Assembly (NCBI RefSeq): GCF_030012565.1
Contig: NZ_CP124621.1
Location: 62,001-126,000 of the forward strand
DNA: 64,000 bases
From: Mesomycoplasma ovipneumoniae
GTDB taxonomy: Bacteria; Bacillota_I; Bacilli_A; Mycoplasmatales; Metamycoplasmataceae
Reading direction: 5' to 3'
Part shown: positions 38,495-48,333 of the stretch, piece by piece
How the letters are laid out: each line of letters starts with the position of its first letter
How positions within the stretch are numbered: the first letter of the stretch is position 1
Translations under genes and position numbers: made by a program
The notes under the pieces: model-generated
The model's input: only the letters and a program-made list of their open reading frames with translations
What the model was told of the DNA's origin: nothing
Databases searched by the model: none

Positions 38495-40531
38495 ATGAAA
38501 GTATTTTTGCAAAAGGATTTAAAAGATTGTGGATTGGCGGTTCTTCAATCAATTTATCATTTTTTTTATGATAAAAAAATATCAATAAACTCTTTAAAAA
38601 CAAAAGCTTTTTATTCAAATGACGGGATAAACATTGCTAACTTAGAGCGACTGGCAAAGGAATTTGGAGTTATTCTTGAATCTTACGGGGGTCCTTATGA
38701 AAATTTAAAAACCTTAGAGATCGTAAAACCAACGATCATTCTAATTAAAACTGGTGATTTAAATCATTATGTTTTATTAACGAAAGTAAAAAAATCAAAA
38801 TTTGAAATTATCGATCCCTTAAAAGGAAAATTAAAAATTAAAGCTGAAACAATGGCAAAAATTTTCCAAAATGTTGTAATTTTTGCCCAAAAAGATCCTG
38901 AATATAAAAGGTCAAAAATAAAAGATAAATCATGGAATAATTGGTGGTTTTTCCTTGAGTCAAAAAGTAATTGGTATCTTATTTTTTTATTTTTTATAAC
39001 TGCAGTTAGTAATTTTTTATCTTCATTATTCATGAAAACAATAATTGACAAGGTTTTACCTCAACAAGACATTGGCCTTGTTATAAAAGTGAGCCTTTTC
39101 TTTGCTTGGATTATAATTTGGCGAATTTTACAAGACATTATTAAAAAAATATATATTCATAAAATTGAACTAAAAATCGAAAAAGATATTTTTGACCGGT
39201 TTTTTAATGCACTAAAAACAGGCAAAAATTTTCAACTTTTAAAATTAGACAATCATGATTATATTAGAAGAATCAATTTAATTCCAAGTTTTGCAGCTTT
39301 TTCGGCCAGTTTTTATTACCATATTTTTAACGAAGTCATTACTTTTTTAATTTCATTTTTTATATTGCTGTGGATAGACATTAAAATTCTGGGCTTAATT
39401 ATTGGAATAGGGATAATTTACCTTTTTATTAGCATAATTGTGAGAAAAAGCATTTCAAAAAATCACCAATTTTTAATGGAAGATCAACTAAATAGTTTGA
39501 CAAGCACAAATGACATGATTTTTTCGCTTGAAAATTTAAAACGTGATGATGTTTATAAAAATTTAAAACATCAATTCGATGAAAAATATTACCGTTATAA
39601 AAAAACAGAATTTAATATTTGGAAAAAAGAGAGTTATTTATCAAGTTTTAATAATTTTCTTTTTTCAATAGCACCCATTTTAATTGTAGTTATTTCCTCT
39701 TTTTGAATTTTTGATAAAAAATTATCAATTGGTGAATTACTACTTTTTTTAAGTTTTTTTAGCTTTTTTATTAATCCGCTTTCTTCGTTTGTTAATATAG
39801 TGACTAACTTGCCAATTTTTTTAAAGGAATTTGAGCTTTTAAATTTTGTGCTCAACATTGAAAAAGAAACAACCGGCAAATATCACCAAAAAATTTCAGA
39901 TATAAAGTTAAAAGATTTAAGCGTGAGTTATTATAAAAATAAGACGCTTTTTTATATTGAAAAAATGCAAATAAAAGAAAATTTACACATAATTGGGAAA
40001 AATGGAAGCGGAAAGTCTACATTTTTACGTCTTTTAAATCAGGAAATTGTTTATAACGGTGATTTTTTAATTAATAATCTTGATTTAAAATATTATGACC
40101 AAAATGAGTTACGCAAGAGAATTTGTTACATAAAATCGCAAAATTATTTCCCTAACATTAGCGTTCTTTCTTTTATAACAAATGAAAATCCTGAAAAAAT
40201 TCAAAATTTAATTAATAATTTTCAACGATTTGACATTCAAGAAATGCTTTATGAATGGCAAATTTCCCTTGACTCAAAATTTATTAACAACGGCTCAAAT
40301 TTTTCAAGTGGACAAAAGCAAATAATTGCACTTTTGCAACTTTTAACTAAGGATTTTGACTTAATTTTATTAGATGAGGCTTTTGAAAACATCGATGAAA
40401 AAAATTTCGAATTTTTAAAGAAAGTAATTTCAAATTACCAAAAAAATGCAATGTTTATCGAGATCTCTCATTCAAAAAGATATGTAATTGAACAAGGAGA
40501 AACTTTTGACATCAAAGATATATCAAAATAA
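38495..40531 (+). CDS. C39-peptidase ABC exporter (bacteriocin/peptide type)
   Basis: 678 aa with nine TGG and one TGA Trp codons. Order: C39 cysteine peptidase (residues 1-130) with Cys in QKDCGLAVLQS, His in LNHYVLLT and Asp in IDPLKG; about six transmembrane helices (150-440); nucleotide-binding domain with Walker A GKNGSGKST, signature NFSSGQKQ and Walker B LILLDEAFEN. This fusion cuts Gly-Gly-type leaders and exports the peptide. The triad is complete, so processing is expected. The next gene overlaps it by 26 bases. The high TGG share differs from many neighbours. The best local substrate candidate is the peptide at 17824-18099. Confidence 0.9.
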
Positions 40532-40889
40532 TAAGATAACAATGATAATTAGTGTCTTTTTGCTAATTTTGATGGGAGCAAGTTTTTACTATTTTTTTCA
40601 AATAAAAACTTACAGGACCGTTAATTTTATTTTAGAAATCGATGAAAAACATAAAACATTTGCAACAGTAAATTCAGACATATATTATTTAATGGATAAA
40701 GATTCATTTGCCCAATTTCAATTTCAGGACCGAGTAGTTAGACTTGAAATTACAAAAATTGTTAATGTAAAACAGAATGAATTTGTTATTGAGTTCACAA
40801 AATCACTATTATTAAAACCAAAAACTCAATTGCCAGCCGTTCTTTTTCTAAAAAATACAGGTAATTTTTTAGATCTTTTTACAAAATAG
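40506..40889 (+). CDS. Single-helix accessory protein of the C39 exporter
   Basis: 127 aa. Start TTG 40506 follows AAGGAG with 6-base spacing; the gene starts within the end of the exporter gene, so it is coupled. One N-terminal membrane helix (MIISVFLLILMGASFYYFF) and an outside beta-rich domain (YRTVNFILEIDEKHKTFATV, VVRLEITKIVN) resemble a minimal HlyD/ComB-type adaptor that lacks the long coiled coil. It probably guides export or anchors the exporter. Family assignment is inference from position and topology. Confidence 0.65.
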   Translation: MTSKIYQNNKITMIISVFLLILMGASFYYFFQIKTYRTVNFILEIDEKHKTFATVNSDIYYLMDKDSFAQFQFQDRVVRLEITKIVNVKQNEFVIEFTKSLLLKPKTQLPAVLFLKNTGNFLDLFTK

Positions 40890-40906
40890 AATAAAATTAA
40901 ATATAA

Positions 40907-41362
40907 ATGGTGAAAATTCTAATTAATTTTGAGAATCAAAGTAAGGTTAAGTTTAAATTTTTAAAGTTGTTTAAAAAAATTTTTGAAATTTTTGTAAAAA
41001 ATGAAAATTTACAAGGTGAAATTAATCTAGATTTAATGCTAATAAGTGAAGAAAAGGCCCAAAAACTAGCCCTTAAATTCAAAAATAAAGACTATGTTCC
41101 TGATGTTTTATCATTTCCAAGTGGTTTGAAAATTCAAGAAAATAATTTGCAAATTCATTTTTTAGGCGAAATTTTTATGACACCATCAAAAATTCAAAAA
41201 CAAGCAAAAGACTATAATCACACCGAAAAGCGCGAATTTTCATACCTTTTTGCTCATAGCCTTTATCATTTACTAGGTTTGGATCATGAAAATGATGAAA
41301 GTAATAAATTTATGCACGAAAAAGTTGAGAACATTTTAAAAAATTTGGAGATTTTTCGCTAA
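40907..41362 (+). CDS. ybeY: Endoribonuclease YbeY
   Basis: 151 aa. The UPF0054 zinc motif H-x3-H-x5-H is present as AHSLYHLLGLDHEND. PDVLSFPSG and LGEIFMTPSKI are also family signatures. YbeY acts in 16S rRNA 3'-end processing and 70S quality control. The stop overlaps the cdd start (TAATG). The order ybeY-cdd-era is conserved in Firmicutes. Confidence 0.92.
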   Translation: MVKILINFENQSKVKFKFLKLFKKIFEIFVKNENLQGEINLDLMLISEEKAQKLALKFKNKDYVPDVLSFPSGLKIQENNLQIHFLGEIFMTPSKIQKQAKDYNHTEKREFSYLFAHSLYHLLGLDHENDESNKFMHEKVENILKNLEIFR

Positions 41363-41757
41363 TGGAACAAATATTTGAATCCCTAAAGAAACTAAGCAAA
41401 AATGCCTACTGTCCTTATTCTAATTTTCCAGTAGCGGCAATTTTGCTAACAAAACAAGATTGCACTTTTGAAGGTGTTAATGTTGAAAATGCCGTTTATC
41501 CTGCAGGAATTTGTGCTGAAAGAGTAGCGATATTTCAAGCAATTGCCCAAGGAGTTAATCCTGAAAATTTTAAAGAAATTCATATTTATAGCCCAAAATC
41601 TAGTAAATTTATTGTCCCTTGCGGTCAATGTTTACAAGTTTTGGTTGAATTTTTTTCTGAAAATGTTACCATTTTTCTTTATAATTCAAAAGCAGAATTT
41701 ATTGAGAAAAAATTAAATCAACTTCTCCCTTTGCAATTTAATAAGGATTTTTTATAA
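41362..41757 (+). CDS. cdd: Cytidine deaminase
   Basis: 131 aa, tetrameric short form. Zinc and catalytic residues in GICAERVAIF (CAE) and VPCGQCLQVL (PCxxC), plus SPYSNFPVGA-like CPYSNFPVAAIL at the N-terminus. It turns cytidine and deoxycytidine to (deoxy)uridine in nucleoside salvage. It starts in the ybeY stop; era follows after 2 bases. Confidence 0.93.
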   Translation: MEQIFESLKKLSKNAYCPYSNFPVAAILLTKQDCTFEGVNVENAVYPAGICAERVAIFQAIAQGVNPENFKEIHIYSPKSSKFIVPCGQCLQVLVEFFSENVTIFLYNSKAEFIEKKLNQLLPLQFNKDFL

Positions 41758-41759
41758 AT

Positions 41760-42644
41760 ATGGATACAAAAACATGTTTTGTTGCAGTTATTGGCCAACC
41801 TAATTCAGGTAAATCTTCACTAATAAACTCGATTGTTCAATTTCCAGTTTCAATTGTTAGTCTAAAAGCCCAAACTACCAGAGATGCAATTAATGCAATT
41901 TATAATAAAGATAATCTTCAAATAGTTTTTGTTGACACTCCCGGTTTTCATAATAAAATTAATAATTTAAGTAATTCTCTAAATTTCGCGATAAATTCGA
42001 CGCTTGAGGGAATAGATCTTGTTCTTTTTTTGCACCCAATTAATGAGCCAATTGATGAAAATACACAGACATTTGCTAAAAAAATTTCAAATATTAAAAA
42101 TAAAATCGCAATAATTACTAAAACTGATATTGAAGATGGCGAGTTTACTTTTGAAAAACAATCACAAAAAATGAAAGAATTTGAACTTGAATTTGACAAT
42201 ATTTTGCCTTTTTCAACTAATTTTGAGGATTTACGAGTAAATTTATTAAGCCAAATTGAAAAATATGCCTATCCGTCAAATCATTTTTTCAATAATTTAG
42301 ATGTTACTGATCAAAGCTCACGTTTTTTTGCAAAGGAAATAATAAGAAAACAAATACTTTTGAATGTTGATGATGAAATTCCACATCAAACTGCTGTTGT
42401 CATTGACAATTTTGATGAATCAGAAAAAAATTGTATTCGAATTGATGCAACAATTTATGTCGGTAGAAAATCCCATCTGCCAATAATTATTGGTAAAGCC
42501 GGCTCAGTTCTTGGACAAATTGGCACTAACGCTCGCAAAGAACTTGAAGAGATTTTTGGTAAAAAAGTTGTCTTAAAAAACAGAGTAGCTGTTGCTAAAA
42601 AATGGTTTAACGACCCTAAAATGATTAAGAAATTCGGCTATTAA
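41760..42644 (+). CDS. era: GTPase Era
   Basis: 294 aa. GTPase motifs in normal order: GQPNSGKSSLINS (G1), TTRDAI (G2), DTPGFH (G3), TKTD (G4). The C-terminal KH domain contains IIIGKAGSVLGQIGTNARKEL. It binds the 3' end of 16S rRNA and checkpoints 30S assembly, which fits its operon partner ybeY. It uses TGG for its Trp in KKWFND. Confidence 0.94.
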   Translation: MDTKTCFVAVIGQPNSGKSSLINSIVQFPVSIVSLKAQTTRDAINAIYNKDNLQIVFVDTPGFHNKINNLSNSLNFAINSTLEGIDLVLFLHPINEPIDENTQTFAKKISNIKNKIAIITKTDIEDGEFTFEKQSQKMKEFELEFDNILPFSTNFEDLRVNLLSQIEKYAYPSNHFFNNLDVTDQSSRFFAKEIIRKQILLNVDDEIPHQTAVVIDNFDESEKNCIRIDATIYVGRKSHLPIIIGKAGSVLGQIGTNARKELEEIFGKKVVLKNRVAVAKKWFNDPKMIKKFGY

Positions 42645-42798
42645 AAATTTAAGTTTGTATAAATTTTGTCTTAAATAATTAATTTGGCAACTATTGCTAA
42701 ACAGCATTTTTTGGTGCTAAAATTACTAAAAAAAATTATTAAAATTTATTAAAAATAGATTTTAATTTTAATAAATTAAATATTTTACAATTTTGCTG

Positions 42799-42860
42799 TA
42801 AAATATTTAACTAAGCAAGCATTCTTTTTTAAAATTATTTAAAAAGCTTGCTGTTCACAA
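42799..42860 (+). promoter_or_regulatory. Promoter and hairpin before pdhD
   Basis: TAAAAT (42799-42804) after TTGCTG. It is followed by AAGCAAGC (42814) and GCTTGC (42847) arms separated by an AT-rich loop. The hairpin could be a 5' leader structure. The rest of 42645-42894 shows no gene. Confidence 0.4.
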
Positions 42861-42894
42861 TTTATTAATTTTAACTTCAAAAAAGGAGTAACAT

Positions 42895-44256
42895 ATGAAA
42901 AAATTTGATGTTGCAGTAATTGGTGGTGGTCCAGGCGGATACTCTTTGGCAGTTATTTTAGCTAATAATGGCAAAAATGTCGCACTTTTTGAATCAAATG
43001 TCTTAGGCGGAACTTGTGTAAATAGGGGTTGCATCCCAACTAAAACAATTTTAAAGTCTGCAAAAATAAGACAATTAATGTCCAATTCTGATAAATACGG
43101 TTTTGAATCTAGTCACACATTTAATTTAGAAAAAGTCTTTGAAAATGCACGCAATAACAGTAAAAAATTGCAACAAGCAATCAAAGGTACCCTAGAAGCC
43201 GCTGGCGTTTCTGTTTTTAACCAAGAAGCAAAATTAGTTTCTAAAAACATAATTAAAGCTGAAAACAACGAAATTTATGCTGACAAAATAGTTCTTGCAA
43301 CTGGAAGTAGACCAAGAAAAATACAAATTGAAGGCATTGAAAAAGCGAATGTTTATACTTCTGATGATTTAATTTTAGATTATCACGATTTTGATGAATT
43401 AACAATAATTGGTGGTGGAGTTATTGCCCTTGAGTTTGCTAGTTTTTATGCTAACTTTGACAAAAAAATAACTATAATCGAATCAAATAATCAATTATTT
43501 GGCAATTTTGATGAATCAATAAGAGATGCTGTTAATTCAATTATCCAAAGAGATAAAATAAATGTCATAACAAATGCAAAAGTTTTAAAATATGAAACTG
43601 ATGGTCTACTTATTCAGCAAGGCGAAAATATTTCTAAACATAAAACCCGAAATATTTTACTCGCAGTTGGTAGAACTGTTAATAATGAGTCATTTTCTGA
43701 GTTAAATCTAGAAAAATATGACAATGGTGTTTTAAAAGTAAACGAATTTTTCCAAACTTCTGAAGAAAATATTTATGCAATTGGTGATTTAAACGCAATT
43801 ATGATGCTATCAACAAGCGCATATAAACATGGAGATGTTGTTGCAAAACATATTTTGCACCAAAAATCTGATGAAAAATTTGTAAAATCTAATATTCCGT
43901 TTGCAATTTATACAAATCCAGATATTTCATTTGTTGGAAAAAGTGAAAAAGAGCTAGAAAGTGCAAAAATTGAATTTGAATCAGCGCAAGTTTTTGCAAA
44001 AAATTTACCAAGAGCACATGCTAACTTAGATTTTGAAATTGGTTTTGTCAAAATTAATTACGAAAAAAACACTTACAAAATTCTATCAGCAACTATTTTT
44101 CTTGAAGATTCAGCAACTTTGATTAACCAAATCGCATTAGCAATAAGCAAAAATATGACAATTCTAGACCTTCAAAATTCGGCTTTTACCCACCCTACAC
44201 TTGCTGAATCGGTTTATTATATTTCAAGAAGTATCACTTTTAGTAAAAAATCCTAA
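42895..44256 (+). CDS. pdhD: Dihydrolipoamide dehydrogenase (E3)
   Basis: 453 aa with AAAAAGGAGTAAC before ATG 42895. FAD fold VIGGGPGGYSLAVILA, redox disulfide GGTCVNRGCIPTK, NAD site IIGGGVIALEFASFY, AIGDLNA, and the C-terminal HPTLAES with its active-site His. It re-oxidises lipoamide of the pyruvate dehydrogenase complex. There is no N-terminal lipoyl domain, unlike some mycoplasmal E3 proteins. The other pdh genes are not adjacent, so it is a single-gene unit. Confidence 0.93.
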   Translation: MKKFDVAVIGGGPGGYSLAVILANNGKNVALFESNVLGGTCVNRGCIPTKTILKSAKIRQLMSNSDKYGFESSHTFNLEKVFENARNNSKKLQQAIKGTLEAAGVSVFNQEAKLVSKNIIKAENNEIYADKIVLATGSRPRKIQIEGIEKANVYTSDDLILDYHDFDELTIIGGGVIALEFASFYANFDKKITIIESNNQLFGNFDESIRDAVNSIIQRDKINVITNAKVLKYETDGLLIQQGENISKHKTRNILLAVGRTVNNESFSELNLEKYDNGVLKVNEFFQTSEENIYAIGDLNAIMMLSTSAYKHGDVVAKHILHQKSDEKFVKSNIPFAIYTNPDISFVGKSEKELESAKIEFESAQVFAKNLPRAHANLDFEIGFVKINYEKNTYKILSATIFLEDSATLINQIALAISKNMTILDLQNSAFTHPTLAESVYYISRSITFSKKS

Positions 44257-44392
44257 TAATTACTGTTTTTTAACCTAAAATTTCAGTTGAAATTTTAGAA
44301 ATTTAGTTTCTTTTTTCCTTAAACTGGTTAATTCTAAAACCATTGTTTCTCATTGAAATTAATTGTATTTAAGGTTCCTTTAAATTAAAAAG

Positions 44393-44422
44393 ATCCAGCA
44401 AACTAAAGTAAATCAGCATATT
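44393..44422 (+). repeat. 30-bp target duplication, left of E4
   Basis: ATCCAGCAAACTAAAGTAAA and ten further bases, repeated at 44999-45028 with one C/T difference. Confidence 0.85.
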
Positions 44423-44998
44423 CCCGAGTTTCCCAGTTTAATGAGATAATCTTAAAAAGTGTCCGGTTTTGGGCACTTTTTTGATTTTTTTTTTTTTTTG
44501 GCAAAAATTAATTACCTATTTTAAAACTCTGGCAAAAATCAATTTATGGATAAAACAACAAAAATCATAAAAAAATACAACTACTATTTAAACTCAATGC
44601 AAATAGAAAACTCATTTTTATTTACATTGAGCCTAAAAAAATATATGAAGTTTTGAAAGAACAATAACCAAAAGCCCTAAATTTGAAGATTTCTAAACGG
44701 TTAAATTTAAGGCATTCCATTATATTTAAAAACAGAACGGAAAATTCGCATTTTCTGATTTTTTTATGGCAAAAACATAACTTAATCCTCCTTAATTCAA
44801 TATCAAAATTTATTAATTATTCTTAATTGAGACTAATTATAACATAATTTTTTCTTGCACCAAGCATTTTTTTGCAAAATGTTAATTTCAAAATTACAAA
44901 AATTAAGGTTTTAAGCAAAAAACACGTGCATACTAGTATTTTTGCATATTTGTATTGGCTAAAAAGTGAATTTTTGCCATCAAACTGTCAAACTCAGC
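44423..44998 (+). mobile_element. Long repeat element E4
   Basis: Ends CCCGAGTTTCCCAGTTT and AAACTGTCAAACTCAGC-like. 576 bp. Contains a terminator-like hairpin AAAAAGTGTCC/GGGCACTTTTT near the left end, the stem CTCAATGCAAAT/ATTTACATTGAG, and on the minus strand a promoter, ribosome-binding site and ATG followed by only three sense codons. Flanked by a 30-bp direct repeat. It fills most of the gene-free stretch 44257-45256. Confidence 0.85.
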
Positions 44999-45028
44999 AT
45001 CCAGCAAACTAAAGTAAATTAGCATATT
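44999..45028 (+). repeat. 30-bp target duplication, right of E4
   Basis: Partner of 44393-44422. Confidence 0.85.
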
Positions 45029-45214
45029 AATTTGCGAAGATAAAGTTTTTTAATAAATAATAAAATATCCAGGCTAATTTTAAATTAATTTTTTTGTTGC
45101 AATTTTGATCAAAATTGCCTTAAATTTACAGAAAAAATATCAAGCTCACAAATTCAAAGTGGGTTTTTTCCTGCTAATTTAGATTTTTTAGTTTTTTATT
45201 TTTATTTTTTTTAG

Positions 45215-45220
45215 TATAAT
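45215..45220 (+). promoter_or_regulatory. -10 box of the GDSL lipoprotein gene
   Basis: TATAAT 36 bases before ATG 45257, with GAAAGGAAAC as ribosome-binding site. Confidence 0.55.
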
Positions 45221-45256
45221 TTTTAACTTATTAAACTCAAATCGAAAGGAAACAGT

Positions 45257-46972
45257 ATGAAATTCAAAAATGTTCAAAACTATCCCGTTAGAAAAAGATT
45301 AAAACTTATATCATTAGGTTTATTACCAATAGCTACTGCAGTAACGTTTGTTGCATGTATTTCTCAAGACTCGGCAAAACTGCAAACATTTAAGTATTTA
45401 GCCATTGGTGATTCTGTTACCGCCGGATTTAATCAAGAAACTTATCGCGATTTTCAAGGTAAGCTTAACTCGCAAGGTGGGGGCGTAAGTGGTCTTTCGT
45501 ATCCTTCCTTTTTTGCGCACTATTTGCAAAAGTTAAACAAAGATTCGCTGGTTTCATATGATAATTTGGCCTTTTCTGGTGCAACAGTAAAAAATTGACT
45601 TAATTTAATTAATCCTACAAAATACACAACTGGAAAAGTCGCTGATAATCCTTTTGTCCCTAAAAATAACGATCAAAATACAAAATTTAATGAATTATCT
45701 ACAGTTTTTGGCAATTTTAATAAATCAAGTTACCCTGAATTAACTCAGAAAATTAAAAACGCTAATCTTTTGACAATGACTCTTGGCGCTAATGATATTT
45801 TCTTAGTTGCAACTAAATTTGGCTCACTTTTATCTCCTGAAACATCCGGAATTAAAGAGGAATTAGATAAAATTACTGTAGAATCAGCCCCAGCAACAAC
45901 TCAAGAAACAGCTCCGGCTGATGGTAAGAAGAAAACTACTAAGAAAAAAGAGGATTTAAAACCAAAAATAGCCAAATATATAAAAAACGAAATTTCAACC
46001 AAAATAACAGAATTTAAAGCAGATTTAGAAAATCTTTTAAAAGAATTAAAGGAAATTAATCCTAATTTACATATAAATTTACTTCCATATAAATTGCCAA
46101 ACTCACTTTTAGTGCAAGTTTTAAGTAACCTTTTTGCTAATGATTTTGGTTTAGAAAAAGATTATTTCCAAAAAGTTACAACCGAAATTAATACTGCAAT
46201 TCGCGAAACAGCCCAAAAAGCTAGTGTAAATTATGTTGATCCATTTGATGCAGAAATTTGAAATGATTCTGATACAAAATTGGGAGCAACACAATTTGAT
46301 ATTCACCCTCAAGTTAAGGGATATAAAAAAATAGCTGAGCAATTATTGCTAAAATTAGCAACTGATCAATCTCAAGCCGGCGTTGTTGTTGATAATATTA
46401 AAAAATCTACAAAATTCACTGATAATGCTTCAGGAAATTTAACATATAAACATGTTCTTGATCTCTCAAGTGTAGCAAAAACTAATGAAGAATTATTGAA
46501 AAAAATAAATGATAATAAATCCGAAAATGATTTCATTAATGAAGAGTCTGAATTTGAAAAAACCCAATCTTCACTAATCAAGGACGGTAAAAGAGATATA
46601 GCTGATTCAATGTTATCAGTTTTGAGCTCAAATATTTTTGGAAAACTAGATTTTAAAGACTTAGTTAAAAAAACACGAAACTTTATTGCTACTACTGTTG
46701 TTAGATTTATCCCTGAATCAGCATCAGAACAATCTCTTGCAGAAATTTTAAAATCACTTGAAGAATTAGCTAAACCTTATCTAAATAACCCAAATACTGA
46801 CATAATTAAGGTTGCGCTTAATAAAGTAGTAGAAGATCTAGAAAAAAAAGTAAAAGATCCTAAAAACCACTCAAAAATCACAGTTCCTTCAATAATCAAT
46901 ACCATTATTAATACCTTTGTTGAAAATGTTGACCTTGCAGCTATTCCTGAGTTTCCCAGTTTGATAAGGTAA
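45257..46972 (+). CDS. GDSL/SGNH-hydrolase lipoprotein, truncated by E5
   Basis: 571 aa as it stands. Signal with lipobox TFVAC (Cys about residue 34), then SGNH blocks: block I YLAIGDSVTAGF (Ser), block III LGANDIF (Asn), block V DIHPQVKGY (Asp-His). A Lys/Thr-rich insert (KKKTTKKKEDLK) lies in the middle. The likely role is lipase/esterase action on host or membrane lipids at the cell surface. The frame now ends in E5 sequence (PEFPSLIR-TAA). Without E5 it would run to 47485 and give 599 aa with a Ser/Thr-rich tail. The catalytic residues are kept, so the shorter protein may still work. Confidence 0.8.
46911..46945 (+). repeat. 35-bp target duplication, left of E5
   Basis: ATACCTTTGTTGAAAATGTT and 15 more bases, exactly repeated at 47340-47374. 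Confidence 0.93.
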
Positions 46973-47339
46973 TTTCAAAAAAGCATCTGGTTTTAGGCAA
47001 TTTTTTAAGTTTTTTGGTAAAAGTTAATTACAATTTTATTAGTAATTTATTAAGATATCAAATTATTGATTGTTTCCAAATAACTTTTTTCAAATTTCAT
47101 GTTTGAAATTTCCTTAAAATATTTAGGTTTTTTGCCAAACAATTTGTTTACATCAATAAAACCATCTTTATTTTGTTTTTTCATAATTTATAATTATACC
47201 ATAAAATTACTTAAAATGCAATTAAATGACATTAATATAAATTAAGGTTTTACGTTCAAAAAACACTGATTTACGGGTGTTTTTTCATATTTATATTCAC
47301 TAAAAAGTGAATTTTTGCCTTAAAACTGGGAAACTCGGG
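46946..47339 (+). mobile_element. Repeat element E5 inside lipoprotein gene
   Basis: 394 bp with 17-bp terminal inverted repeats (CCTGAGTTTCCCAGTTT / CCCGAGTTTCCCAGTTT when the right end is reversed) and a perfect 35-bp direct duplication of the host gene. Sharp edges and exact duplication mark it as the youngest copy here. The inside differs from the long copies and carries a small minus-strand ORF. Confidence 0.92.
47050..47184 (-). CDS. 44-aa ORF inside E5
   Basis: MKKQNKDGFIDVNKLFGKKP and 24 more residues, ending NNLIS. TATAAT (47193-47198 on the minus strand) lies 8 bases before the ATG, which would give a leaderless message. Basic, no signal. It may be a transposase N-terminus left after deletion or an independent peptide. 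I do not recognise it. Confidence 0.35.
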   Translation of the reverse strand: MKKQNKDGFIDVNKLFGKKPKYFKEISNMKFEKSYLETINNLIS

Positions 47340-47374
47340 ATACCTTTGTTGAAAATGTTGACCTTGCAGCTATT
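47340..47374 (+). repeat. 35-bp target duplication, right of E5
   Basis: Exact partner of 46911-46945. Confidence 0.93.
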
Positions 47375-47485
47375 TTAGCGAATTTACCGAAGTTAACAGG
47401 TAAACAATCTTCATCTTCATCCTCAACTCCATCATCTTCAACTTCAAGAAGTTCAACTCCATCAACTTCAACCTCTAGTTCTTAA
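47342..47485 (+). pseudogene. Severed 3' end of the GDSL lipoprotein gene
   Basis: 47 codons starting with the duplicated TFVENVDLAAI, then LANLPKLTGKQ and a Ser/Thr/Pro tail of 25 residues. It is in the same frame phase as the main gene but separated by stops within E5, so it is not translated as part of it. Confidence 0.85.
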
Positions 47486-47613
47486 TCAGACCCCTAAAAC
47501 ACGATATTATAAATTAATACTTAAAAAACATGGCACTTTTTAATGTCATGTTTTTTATTAAAAAAATAAATTATTTTTTTAAATTCAGTAATTAGATTTA
47601 ATCGGAAATTTTT

Positions 47614-48180
47614 CCTGATTCCGCAGTTTGATGAGATAATCTTAAAAAATTATCCGGTTTTGGAAAATTTTTTAACTTTTTTGGCAAAAGTTAATTACCT
47701 ATTTTAAAGCACTGGCAAAAATCATTTTTTCAATAAAATAATAAAAATCATAAAAAATACAACTACTATTTAAACTCAATGTAAATAGAAAACGCGTTTT
47801 TATTTAAATTGAGCATAAAAAAATATATGAAGTTTTGAAAGAACAATAACCAAAAGTCTTAAATTTGTAGATTTCTAAACGGGTAAATTTAAGGCATTCC
47901 ATCATACTTAAAAATATAATGGATAATTCGCGTTTTCTAATTTTTTTATGGCAAAAACATAACTAATCCCCCTTAATTCAATATCAAAAATTTATTAATT
48001 TATTCTTAGTGATGTTATTATAACACAACTTGATTTTTGAGCAAGCATTTTTTTGCAAAATCTTAATTTTAAAATAATAAAAATTAAGATTTTAGTGCCA
48101 AAAAACATGGATTTACCAGTATTTTTGCATATTTAGATTCACTAAAAAGTGAATTTTTGGCATCAAACTTTGAAACTCAG
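47614..48180 (+). mobile_element. Long repeat element E6
   Basis: Left end CCTGATTCCGCAGTTTGATG, right end CATCAAACTTTGAAACTCAG. It shows the same interior as E4 with more substitutions: the central stem is mismatched (GTAAAT/ATTTAA) and the terminal repeats have diverged. No direct flanking duplication is visible, so it is an older copy. It occupies the gap between the lipoprotein and the MFS gene. Confidence 0.8.
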
Positions 48181-48333
48181 TATTTAAGAAATATTTTACC
48201 AAATTTGGGTTTTTTTAACAAAAATTACGAAAATATTTCATATTTACATTTTTGACCAAAATTTTGAAACTTTCTTGAAAATTTATTGTATGATGATTAA
48301 TATAGTAAATTTAATTTTTTGAAAGGAGAAGTT

